From assembly GCA_945957395.1 (NCBI GenBank), contig CAMFKE010000007.1:62001-126000 (forward strand): a stretch of DNA of 64,000 bases, in the 5' to 3' direction. The notes beneath the pieces are model-generated. The model saw only the letters and a program-made list of their open reading frames with translations. It had not been told where the DNA came from and did not search any database. Source of the DNA: an uncultured Opitutia bacterium (GTDB taxonomy: Bacteria > Verrucomicrobiota > Verrucomicrobiia > Opitutales > UBA953). The position numbers and the translations under genes are program-made. Of this stretch, positions 8,991 to 17,093 are shown in pieces. Within the stretch, counting starts at the first letter, position 1. Each line of letters opens with the position of its first letter.

Positions 8991-10731
8991 GACGCTCCCT
9001 CTGCGCGTACCACGCGCCCAGCAACAGCGCCGCGAGCGCGACGAGCCACAGCGGACGCCACGGGTCCGGCACCGACGCGGCGTGCGCAAGCGCCTTTTCG
9101 CGTGCGGCAAGCGTGTCGGACTCGCCGCACCCGGTGAAGTCGGACTCGCGCACATCGCCGAACTGGGCCGCACCGGTCACAAGCGGTTTGCCGCCTTGGA
9201 GCACGGTGAAGAAGGCGGGACGATCCGGCGCGCGAAACACCGCCGCGTCGAGCGCCCCGAGCGGCGCGGACTCGCCGTCGCCCACGCGCACGCTCAGCGG
9301 GCCGGACTTCGGGTCGTGAGCGATGGGCAAAAGGCGGTGCGTGTCGGTATTCACCGCATACGCGACGGGCAGCTTCTCGCGCAGCGATTCCAGATGACGC
9401 CGCAGCAGCACCACGAACGCCGGGAGCTTCGCCGCGTTCGTGTCCTGCGGCGCGAAGTCCACGACCAGAGTCGGCTTGCCCGGCACGGTCGCGCGCAAAG
9501 CGACGAGCGGGGTGGCGCCGCGCCACACGAGCGGCGCGTCCGTCGAGGCGGCGATGGCTCCGGAGCACCGCGGAGCGAGAAGGCCCTGCCAGCCGGTGTC
9601 GGCTGTGTACGGATGCCCCTCGGCCAGCACCGGACCGCTCAGCTCCTTCGTCACGGACTGCCCCGACGCGAACAGCACGGCCGGCGTGCCGGGCGCGACA
9701 TCGGGCGCGCCCAGGCGCGCGTATCGCAGGTCGCAGGGCTCGCCGGCCGGCACGGTTTCCACGGCAGGGATGCCGGCCAGCACGCGCGCCACGAGCTTGG
9801 CGTCCTCGCCATCGAGGGCGTTGCACACGCGGATGCGGCGCGGCGAAGGGCGCACGATCGGCAGCGCGTCATCCACGGTGAAGGCGTCGGGCGAAAGGTT
9901 GACGATCACCCGTTCCACCCCCGCCGGAATGACACCGCCGATGGCGGCCGTTTCACCGGGCCTGAGGGAAATCGGACGCGGGGGCGAGTCGGTCTCGCCG
10001 GCGCGAACACGCCACTCGAGCGTGCGGGGCGACTTGCCATAGTTGCGCACCAGCGCGCGCCACTCGACTCCCGCATCGGTCGTCTCCACGGACGATCCGG
10101 CGAATCCGCAATTATCGAGGGCGCGTCCGTAGGCGAGCGTGGCGGCGCCCCCGGGGCGAGACTCGGGCGTGTCGGTGACATAAACCACCACGCCGGACTC
10201 GCGCACGCTCAACGACGCCTGCGCGAGGGCCGGGGCCGGATCATGCGCCCCCGTCGAGGGACGCCATCGCGAGAGCGCCAACCGAAGTTCGGCCGCGTCG
10301 AACCCGTGGTAGACGACAGGGCGGCGCGTATCGGACTCCGTCACCTGGTACTCGGTGCCGGCGGAGAAAGCCGCGAGACGCGAAAGGCGCGCGGGCAGTT
10401 CGGCGAGCACGCGTTCACGCACCGCATCCATGGAAAGCGACGAATCAAGCACAACCGCCACGCGCAGCGACGAGTCGGGGCGCACGAAGCGGGGCATCGT
10501 GAGCAGCCAGGTGAGCACAAGCACGGCGAGCAGCCGCAGCGCCAGGGGCAGCGAACGGCGCAGACGCTCCAGTCGAAGTCCGCCGCGGCTTTCGGGCGCC
10601 AGACGGTCGAGCAGGAAAAGTGTGCTGGCGTGCGTCTTGCGCGAGCGGGCCTGGAGCATGTGGATGCCCAGCACGACCGGCACGCCCAGCAGCGCGAACG
10701 CGCCGGCCGGGTTGTCGAAGATCACAGACAT
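8986..10731 (-). CDS. BatA-like VWA membrane protein
   Basis: A 581-residue protein with the N-terminal BatA arrangement: two hydrophobic segments (about 8-26 and 60-80) flanking a conserved basic linker, then a VWA domain starting at about residue 90 with the MIDAS motif DSSLSMD. The long remainder has repeated beta-rich segments. A final membrane helix (LVALAALLLGAWYAQ) sits at the C-terminus. It overlaps the DUF58 gene by 10 bases, which suggests translational coupling. BatA-type proteins are typical partners of MoxR ATPases and DUF58 proteins in envelope-associated clusters; the actual target here is unknown. Confidence 0.83.
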   Translation of the reverse strand: MSVIFDNPAGAFALLGVPVVLGIHMLQARSRKTHASTLFLLDRLAPESRGGLRLERLRRSLPLALRLLAVLVLTWLLTMPRFVRPDSSLRVAVVLDSSLSMDAVRERVLAELPARLSRLAAFSAGTEYQVTESDTRRPVVYHGFDAAELRLALSRWRPSTGAHDPAPALAQASLSVRESGVVVYVTDTPESRPGGAATLAYGRALDNCGFAGSSVETTDAGVEWRALVRNYGKSPRTLEWRVRAGETDSPPRPISLRPGETAAIGGVIPAGVERVIVNLSPDAFTVDDALPIVRPSPRRIRVCNALDGEDAKLVARVLAGIPAVETVPAGEPCDLRYARLGAPDVAPGTPAVLFASGQSVTKELSGPVLAEGHPYTADTGWQGLLAPRCSGAIAASTDAPLVWRGATPLVALRATVPGKPTLVVDFAPQDTNAAKLPAFVVLLRRHLESLREKLPVAYAVNTDTHRLLPIAHDPKSGPLSVRVGDGESAPLGALDAAVFRAPDRPAFFTVLQGGKPLVTGAAQFGDVRESDFTGCGESDTLAAREKALAHAASVPDPWRPLWLVALAALLLGAWYAQRERR

Positions 10732-11591
10732 GATTCCACCGCTCCCGCCGGCAACGCCTCATGGCGCAGGGTTTTGAGGAAATCGGTGTGTGCGCCGACG
10801 CGCGCAAAGCGCACGGCGTGGCGTCGCGCGGCGTCGCGCCACAGTTCGAAATGACGCTCATACGCCTGCCCGTATCGACGCCGGATATCACCGGTCACCC
10901 GGCGCGTATCGACCGCGCCCGACTCCACATCATGGAACTCGTGGTTGCCGTCCCACTCGGGCGTAGCCTCGGCGGCGCACCAGGGGGAGAACACGACGCC
11001 GCGTCCGCGGTTGGCCGCCAAAGGCGCGAGCGAGTCGGCGGCGCCGGGGAAGAGCAGGTCGGAGATGAGCACGCGCATGGAGCCCTGCCTCACCGGCGCG
11101 CGCGAAAGCGGCAGCGGGGCGGGCGTCGCCCCGGCCGAAGCCGGGCGCGAGGAGGGCGACCAATCGCCGGCGAGCAGCGCGGCGTTGGGCACGGGCAGCA
11201 CGGCGCCGTCGGCGAAGGCGTGGCAGCGCAGGGCGGCGCCGATGCGCGAGGCGCTCTCGGCGCAGAAGTGGACGAGCTGCCAGACGCGCGTGGCCTTGGC
11301 GGGGTCGAAGAACATGGAGGGCGAGGTGTCGATGAGCAGATCGACGGCCGGGCTGACCTCGGCGCGGTAGACCTTCATGGTGTAGGAGCCGGTGCGCGCA
11401 TACGCCTGCCAGTTGATGTGGCGCACATCGTCGCCCGGGAAATACGGGCGATGGTCCTCGAAGTCCGGCGAGCCTCCCGCGCCGCGGCCAAGCACGCCGC
11501 CCTGAGGGCCGCGCCAGGCGGCGTCGCGCAGAGGGAGCCGGAACATCGCGGCGGCCGCGCGCATGTCTCTGCGGATTTCGGTTCGCGACAT
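10722..11591 (-). CDS. DUF58 domain protein of the MoxR cluster
   Basis: A 289-residue soluble protein. It has the DUF58 hallmark near residue 40, GGSPDFEDHRPYFPGDDVRHINWQ, followed by ARTGSYTMKVYRAE and a VWA-like fold with DTSPSMFFD near residue 88. Proteins of this family accompany MoxR ATPases and VWA membrane proteins across many phyla. It starts 6 bases after the upstream permease gene ends and overlaps the downstream VWA gene, so it is part of one operon. Confidence 0.9.
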   Translation of the reverse strand: MSRTEIRRDMRAAAAMFRLPLRDAAWRGPQGGVLGRGAGGSPDFEDHRPYFPGDDVRHINWQAYARTGSYTMKVYRAEVSPAVDLLIDTSPSMFFDPAKATRVWQLVHFCAESASRIGAALRCHAFADGAVLPVPNAALLAGDWSPSSRPASAGATPAPLPLSRAPVRQGSMRVLISDLLFPGAADSLAPLAANRGRGVVFSPWCAAEATPEWDGNHEFHDVESGAVDTRRVTGDIRRRYGQAYERHFELWRDAARRHAVRFARVGAHTDFLKTLRHEALPAGAVESCL

Positions 11592-11597
11592 CGTGAA

Positions 11598-13037
11598 TCA
11601 GGCGGAGGGCAGTTCGACGCGCTCGCCGCGCATCATGCGTCGCACGGCGCGAAAATCGCGCACCAGGAAGGGCACGATCACCAACGCCCAAAGCGCGGTG
11701 TGCACGCCGGCGATCAGGGCCGGCCAGGCGTCGTCGCCGCCGCGAGAATCGAGCGTCACGAGGATGCCCAGCGGAAGGAAGGCCATGATGGCGCGGGCGG
11801 TATCGGCGAACGACCCCATGCAAAGCGTGCCCAGCATGGCCACCGGTAGGGTGAGAACGGCGACGGAAATCCAGTAGCGCGCGGGATAGGAGTGTATCTT
11901 GAGGAAACGCCGCATCACGATGGCCAGGGCAACGGGAAGCAGCAGCGTGTTCGTCACGGACGCGTATCCAGCGACGGCCACATAATCCGCGCCCTGGGAT
12001 TTGGCCGTCAAAATCCCGGCCGCAAACGCCCCCCATAGCATCAGGAAGAAGAGGATGCCGGCGCCGTGCGAGGGCGCGAAAAGCGGGGCCAGGGCGCGCC
12101 GCCAGGCGCGGCGTCCGAAGCCCTCGGCATAGACGGGCAGAGAGGTGTTCGAACGGCGCAGCAGGCATTCCAGGGCGAGGAGCGCGAGGCCCGGCAGGGC
12201 GCAGGCAAGAAGGGGGCCCCAAGTCTGCTCATTCATTGTGAAGGCGGCGATGCCGGCAGGGACGAAGAGCGCGAGTCCCCAAAGGCGCTGACGCGTGGCG
12301 ATGTTTTCGGAGGCCGGAGCCACGGAGGCGGCGGCCACGCCGAGGAAGAGCATGGTGTAGGGCAAGGCCAGCAGGAGGAACAACGCGAGCTGGCCGGGCT
12401 CGCCCGAGAAGCCGGCACGCCCCGCACGCCCCATGGCGAAAAACGCCAAGGCCTGAATGCCGAAAAGGATCAGCACCAGGTAGCTGGCCACGCGCGCGAT
12501 GCCCCCGATGAGCTTTCCGAGGCAGGAAAGCATGACCATGAAGGCGGCGATGAGGCCGCACAACACGAGCAGCGAGCCGACCACCGCGGAATCCTGCAGG
12601 ATGCGCAGGGTGCCGAAATAGTAGCGCAGCGCGAAGTACGGCAGCACCCCGGTGATCACCACGAGCGCCTCGACCATGAGCGAGCACCACTTGCCCGCCA
12701 CGATGTTCCAGGCCGTCAGGCGCGTGAGCTGAAGCAGCTCCAGCGTCTTGCCGTCGCGCTCGCCGCGCACCGCGGATTGCGCGCGGAAGACGACGATGGC
12801 CAGCCCCACCCCGAGGATGGTCCAGAAGATGCCGTCGGCGGCGGACTTGGAGGAACCGGAATCGGAAAGGAAGCCCGCCGCCCACAGGACCAGCGCGGTG
12901 TGCAGGAGCAGGAAGGAGAGGATGAAGGAGCGGCTGCGCAGCCCCTGGCGAACCTCCTTCACCACCATGGGGCTGATCTTGTCGGGAAAGTCTTCGGGCA
13001 TGGCCGAGACGGCGGGGACGGAAACGGGAGTTTTCAC
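11598..13037 (-). CDS. ABC-2 type exporter, membrane subunit
   Basis: Permease of 479 residues with about a dozen predicted membrane segments and the ABC-2 style start (KISPMVVKEVRQGLRSRSF), in which a cytoplasmic helix precedes the first membrane span. A cytoplasmic region, VRGERDGKTLELLQLTRLTAWNIVAGKW, resembles the coupling region of GldF/NosY-type permeases. The frame starts at a GTG at 13037; an ATG at 13001 is an alternative. It lies about 50 bases after the ATPase gene, with which it should form a transporter. The substrate is unknown. Confidence 0.83.
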   Translation of the reverse strand: MKTPVSVPAVSAMPEDFPDKISPMVVKEVRQGLRSRSFILSFLLLHTALVLWAAGFLSDSGSSKSAADGIFWTILGVGLAIVVFRAQSAVRGERDGKTLELLQLTRLTAWNIVAGKWCSLMVEALVVITGVLPYFALRYYFGTLRILQDSAVVGSLLVLCGLIAAFMVMLSCLGKLIGGIARVASYLVLILFGIQALAFFAMGRAGRAGFSGEPGQLALFLLLALPYTMLFLGVAAASVAPASENIATRQRLWGLALFVPAGIAAFTMNEQTWGPLLACALPGLALLALECLLRRSNTSLPVYAEGFGRRAWRRALAPLFAPSHGAGILFFLMLWGAFAAGILTAKSQGADYVAVAGYASVTNTLLLPVALAIVMRRFLKIHSYPARYWISVAVLTLPVAMLGTLCMGSFADTARAIMAFLPLGILVTLDSRGGDDAWPALIAGVHTALWALVIVPFLVRDFRAVRRMMRGERVELPSA

Positions 13038-13086
13038 GGAAGAAAGGGCTGAAGGCTGGGAAATCGTGACCGGGTCGGCGACGGGC

Positions 13087-14097
13087 TCACTTCGACTTGT
13101 TGGAAATCATGTCGATGAAGGCCTCCTCAAGGCGGCGCTCCTCGCGGTGGAAGTCCGTCACCGGGATGCCGTCGAGAATCATGCGGCGCAGTCCGGCGGC
13201 GACCTCGGCGGGCGCGCCCGACTCGTGCCGCAGGCGGGCGCCGTCGCGCAGCCGCTCGGCGAACGACCAGCCGGGGTTCATGCTCGCCCACTCCGCGAGG
13301 CGCTCCACGGGGGTGTCGGCAACCTTGATGACGAACACCGCGGTGCCGTCGGCGCTGCCGTGTTTGAGCGTGTGCGCGGAGCCGTGGTGGACCAAGCGGC
13401 CGGAGTCGATGAACAGGAGCGAATCGCACATCTCGTCGAGTTCCGACAGGATGTGCGAACTGATGAAGAGCGTCTTGCCGCGGGCGGCCAGGATGCGCAC
13501 GAGGTTCTTGAACTCGATGCGCGCCTTGGGGTCCAGGCCGGCGGCGGGCTCGTCCAGCAGGAGAAACTCCGGGTCGTGCAGCAGCATGCGACCGAAACAC
13601 ACGCGCTGCCCCTGCCCCTTCGAAAGCCGGTTCACCATGCGGTCGGCCAGCGGCAGCAGATCGGCGAAATGCATGATCTCCTCCATGCGCTCGCGGCGCA
13701 GCGCGCGCGGCAGACCGCAGGCGCGCCCCTGGAAGTCAAGGTACTCGGCGACCGTCATGTTGTCGTAGGCGCCGTAGGCGTCGGGCATCCAACCGATGAA
13801 ACGTCGGGCCGACACGGGGTCGTCGCGCAGGTCGTGACCGTTCACTGTGACGGTGCCGGCGGTGGGCTCGTCGAGGGTGGCCAGGATGCGCATGGTGGTC
13901 GTCTTGCCGGCGCCGTTGGCGCCGATGAAGCCGACAACCTGGCCTCGGCGGATGTCGAAGGAAACGCCGCGCACGGCGTGCACATTGTTGAAGTGACGGT
14001 GCAGGTCGCGCACGCTCACCACGATGTCGGGCAAGGGCGGCGGCACGGCATGCGCGTCGGAAACAGGGGCGGCTTCAACCGGGGAAAGGGTGGACAT
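13087..14097 (-). CDS. ABC transporter ATP-binding protein
   Basis: ATPase subunit of 336 residues for the permease encoded next. Walker A is GANGAGKT, the signature is LSKGQGQRV and Walker B is FLLLDEPAAGLD, followed by the switch histidine in ISSHIL. The C-terminal 100 residues form the extra domain seen in drug and Gld-type exporters. The ATG at 14097 was selected because the frame further upstream consists of repeat-derived low-similarity sequence. Confidence 0.9.
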   Translation of the reverse strand: MSTLSPVEAAPVSDAHAVPPPLPDIVVSVRDLHRHFNNVHAVRGVSFDIRRGQVVGFIGANGAGKTTTMRILATLDEPTAGTVTVNGHDLRDDPVSARRFIGWMPDAYGAYDNMTVAEYLDFQGRACGLPRALRRERMEEIMHFADLLPLADRMVNRLSKGQGQRVCFGRMLLHDPEFLLLDEPAAGLDPKARIEFKNLVRILAARGKTLFISSHILSELDEMCDSLLFIDSGRLVHHGSAHTLKHGSADGTAVFVIKVADTPVERLAEWASMNPGWSFAERLRDGARLRHESGAPAEVAAGLRRMILDGIPVTDFHREERRLEEAFIDMISNKSK

Positions 14098-14103
14098 GGG
14101 CGG

Positions 14104-14207
14104 GATACGCGGAAGTCGGAACTCGGAGCGCGAAAAAGGGTGGTTGGGCGAGAGACGAAGGGCGGAAGTTCTTCGCTCTTCGTTCTCAGTTCTGAGTTTC
14201 CAAGGGA
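14104..14207. repeat. Word-based imperfect inverted repeat in the MoxR operon
   Basis: Left words GGAAGTCGGAACTCGG (14111-14126) are mirrored by CTCAGTTCTGAGTTTCC (14185-14201). Iterated CGAAG and TTCGCTCTTCG words lie between them. The stop codon and last few residues of the upstream membrane protein gene lie inside the element. Confidence 0.55.
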
Positions 14208-15880
14208 CCGGTGAGCAGGAGCACATCGCCGGTCCAGCGGATGGAATCGAGCGTGGGACGCAGGAGCGCATCCGGCTTCGCGACACTCGCGTAGAATCGA
14301 CCCGGGCGACCGGAGAAGGTCGACGCGGCGCTGCGCAGGGAATCCCCGGCGTCCTTGAGCGAGGCGGACCACTCCGCCGAGGCCTTGGCCTTGTCGGCTG
14401 CGACCAGGGGGCGCGCCACGCCCGGAATCAGATTGGACGCCGTATAGGCGGAACCGTCCGGCGCGATCACCAGGACGCTCGCAAGCGGGGCGTCCAGCGA
14501 ACTCACGACGCTGCCGGGCCTGCCGTTTTCCGGATACACGACGCGCACGCCGCCGCGCGAGGCTACGGTGTCGAGCACGGCGTGCGCCTGCACGGCGCGA
14601 CTCGTGAACCATTCGCCGCCCCAACCGGCGGGGGTTTTCTCGTAGTCGCAAGCGTCGCCTGAGGTGCCGGCGGAGTTGTCGCGGATGGGCACGAGCTGGG
14701 CGGTGGGCTCGAAGTCGAAGTCGGAACCCAGGAGAAGTCCGGAGCGGCTGACCTGCTGTTGCCACAGGGCGATGCGCTTCTGTTCGGGCACCAGGACGCC
14801 CAGTCCGAATCGGCGACCGGCGCCGCCGGTACCGTCGGCAAGCAGGATGAAGACCATCATCAACAAGGCCGAGACCACGGCGATGAGCGGCGTGGTCCAG
14901 AGCAGGCGGTGGCGATGCGGCGGCTTGGCGAAAACGAAGAGATTCAGCGGGCCCACGATGAGTCCGAACGCCAGCAGCAGCACGATGAGCAGGACCGGGC
15001 GCGACTCCAGGGCCGAGGCGAAAGCGCCGATGAGGTTTTGCTCACCTTCGGACATCTTCATGGCCGCCGTCTGCGAGGAGCGCAGCCTTTCGGCCACGCG
15101 CTTGTTGAACGCCTTCTCGTCGCCGCCCCTGGCGATGCGGCGGATTTCGCCGAAGCCCAGCGACTCGACCGACTCGTCCGCCGACTCGGAAACGAGGTGC
15201 AGATTGCCGCCGAGCGCGACCCATTCGCGTATGGCCGACTGCGCCGCGGGCTCCAAGGCGGCCCACTCGGTGCCGTAGAACCAGAGCGTGGCGAAACCGT
15301 CATAGGCGCGACGGTCGGCCGGCGCGAAGGCCGGCCCCACCTTGGTCACGGGAAGGTTTCCATGATAGCCGCCGGAGGATTTCAACTCGGCCTCCAGAGC
15401 GCCCACATGACGAGCCGCGAAAGTCTCGCCCATCCCCGGAAACCCGTCGCCGCGGCCGCCGTAGGCGTTGCGTCGGAAGTCGATGGAGAAGTGTCCGTTG
15501 CGGATGCCGGGCCCGTTTAATTGAAACGCCGTGTCCACCGTGTGCTGCGCCGGGACCACCGGGGCGTAGACAACGGCGGAGGCGCGCCCGCCGGGACCGA
15601 CCGAGAGCGAGAACTCGCCTTTCACCGACTCGGTGCCGCCGCCGTGCCGCCACTCCGGCGCGTAGGAAAGCGTGTAGCCGCGCGCCGAGTCACCGTCGTT
15701 GCGAAGGGTCACGCGAATCGGCATGAAGCCGCTCTGAGGCTTGTAATCATGGAAGCTCTCGACGCTCACCTCGACGGGCGAACCGGGCGTGAGCGACACC
15801 GAGTGGGTTTGCGAGGCGCGCGCGGGGGCGAGCGTCACGAGGACCGGCAGCAGGGCGGCTATGGGGAAATTCAGGCGCAT
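14186..15880 (-). CDS. Membrane protein of the MoxR/ABC cluster, function unknown
   Basis: A 564-residue protein with an N-terminal signal peptide (MRLNFPIAALLPVLVTLAPARAS), a beta-rich extracytoplasmic region, then two adjacent membrane segments at about residues 300-360 (VLLIVLLLAFGLIVGPL and LLWTTPLIAVVSALLMMVFILL). A second extracytoplasmic region follows. The first half includes a Rossmann-like region (LWFYGTEWAALEPAAQ) like those of GldG-type proteins that accompany ABC exporters. It sits between the MoxR gene and the ABC ATPase gene, so it probably belongs to the exporter. Its last residues are encoded by a repeat element. Confidence 0.7.
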   Translation of the reverse strand: MRLNFPIAALLPVLVTLAPARASQTHSVSLTPGSPVEVSVESFHDYKPQSGFMPIRVTLRNDGDSARGYTLSYAPEWRHGGGTESVKGEFSLSVGPGGRASAVVYAPVVPAQHTVDTAFQLNGPGIRNGHFSIDFRRNAYGGRGDGFPGMGETFAARHVGALEAELKSSGGYHGNLPVTKVGPAFAPADRRAYDGFATLWFYGTEWAALEPAAQSAIREWVALGGNLHLVSESADESVESLGFGEIRRIARGGDEKAFNKRVAERLRSSQTAAMKMSEGEQNLIGAFASALESRPVLLIVLLLAFGLIVGPLNLFVFAKPPHRHRLLWTTPLIAVVSALLMMVFILLADGTGGAGRRFGLGVLVPEQKRIALWQQQVSRSGLLLGSDFDFEPTAQLVPIRDNSAGTSGDACDYEKTPAGWGGEWFTSRAVQAHAVLDTVASRGGVRVVYPENGRPGSVVSSLDAPLASVLVIAPDGSAYTASNLIPGVARPLVAADKAKASAEWSASLKDAGDSLRSAASTFSGRPGRFYASVAKPDALLRPTLDSIRWTGDVLLLTGPLETQN

Positions 15881-15979
15881 GGGCGGGGCAAAGGACGGAA
15901 AGACCAAGGGTTCAGGGAAGACGCGGAGGCGCGGACGCGGCTCGCGCGAAGCGGCGGGGCAAACCGGGGCGGTGCACTC

Positions 15980-16984
15980 TCAGCCGATCTTCGCGGCGGC
16001 GAGGGACTGCGGCGTGCTCGCGGGACCCGCCGGGGTCTTTTCCAGAATGGCGGCAACAACGGCGTCGCCGGTGAGGCCCTCGAGCTTGGCGGTGTAGTCG
16101 AGGATGACGCGGTGGCGCAGCACGAGAGGCGCGAGAGCGCGCACATCCTCGAACGACGCGTTCAGGCGCCCCGCGTACAGGGCGCGCGCCTTGGCGGCCG
16201 AGGCGAGCGCGAGCGCGGCGCGCGGGCTGGCGCCGAAGCGCACGGTGGCGTCGCCGGTGTGCGTGGCGTCCACGATGCGCGCGATGTAGGCGGCGACGAC
16301 CTCGGGCATGTGGATACGGCGGGCCAGCGCGGTGATGGAACGGAAGGTGTCGGCGTCGAGCACGGCGTCCACCTTGGGCTCCACGCCCATCTCGCGGTTG
16401 AGCACGATGCGCGCGAGCGTGGGGGCGTCGGCGCGGCGCACATCGAGCTTGAAGAGGAAACGGTCGAGCTGGGCCTCCGGCAGCGGGTAGGTGCCTTCGA
16501 GCTCGATGGGGTTCTGCGTGGCCAGCACGAAGAACGGGTCGGGCAACGCGTGCGATTCGCCCATGACGGTGGTGCGGCGTTCCTGCATGGCCTCCAGCAG
16601 CGCTGACTGCGTCTTGGGCGAGGCGCGGTTGATTTCGTCGGCCAGCACGATGTTGGCGAAGATGGGGCCGGGCTGGAAAACGAAGCGGCGGGTGCCGTCG
16701 ACCTCCTGCAGGAGCGGGTTGCCGGTGATGTCACCGGGAAGCAGGTCCGGGGTGAACTGGATGCGCTTGGCATCCAGCCCGAGCGCCTTCGAGAGGCCCT
16801 TAACAAGCTCGGTCTTGCCCAGACCGGGCAGGCCTTCGAGCAGGAGGTGGCCGCGCGCAACAAGGCCGACGATGACGGCGTCGAGGAGCTCGTCCTGGCC
16901 GAAGAGGACATTGGCGAGGGCGTCACGCAGCGACGCGAGCCGGGCGCGCGCCTCGGCGATTTCGGATTCGTTGGGGGGAAGCAT
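15980..16984 (-). CDS. moxR: MoxR family AAA ATPase
   Basis: AAA+ ATPase of 334 residues. Walker A is GLPGLGKT near residue 52. The MoxR-specific block LADEINRASPKTQSALLEAMQERR follows, then FVLATQNPIELEGTYPLPEAQLDRF (sensor 1 region) and an arginine-rich C-terminal lid with GASPRAALAL. MoxR proteins are thought to act as chaperones that insert cofactors or assemble complexes with VWA-domain partners. Two VWA proteins and a DUF58 protein are encoded downstream in the same operon. The ATG at 16984 gives the usual N-terminus. Confidence 0.93.
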   Translation of the reverse strand: MLPPNESEIAEARARLASLRDALANVLFGQDELLDAVIVGLVARGHLLLEGLPGLGKTELVKGLSKALGLDAKRIQFTPDLLPGDITGNPLLQEVDGTRRFVFQPGPIFANIVLADEINRASPKTQSALLEAMQERRTTVMGESHALPDPFFVLATQNPIELEGTYPLPEAQLDRFLFKLDVRRADAPTLARIVLNREMGVEPKVDAVLDADTFRSITALARRIHMPEVVAAYIARIVDATHTGDATVRFGASPRAALALASAAKARALYAGRLNASFEDVRALAPLVLRHRVILDYTAKLEGLTGDAVVAAILEKTPAGPASTPQSLAAAKIG

Positions 16985-17090
16985 GGACGGAATAGAAGGT
17001 GAAAGGGGGGAAGGTGGGAGGGGAAGAGGGACGAAAGACGAAGGACGATGGGTGAAGGAAGAGGGACGCGCCTCGTAAATCAGCCCTCGC
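16985..17090. repeat. Purine-rich iterated-word spacer
   Basis: A spacer made of repeated GAAGG, GACGAAAGACGAAGGACGA and GGTGAAGGA words, purine-only over long stretches. It resembles the other word-based elements in this window but has no clear second arm. Confidence 0.4.
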
Positions 17091-17093
17091 CGA

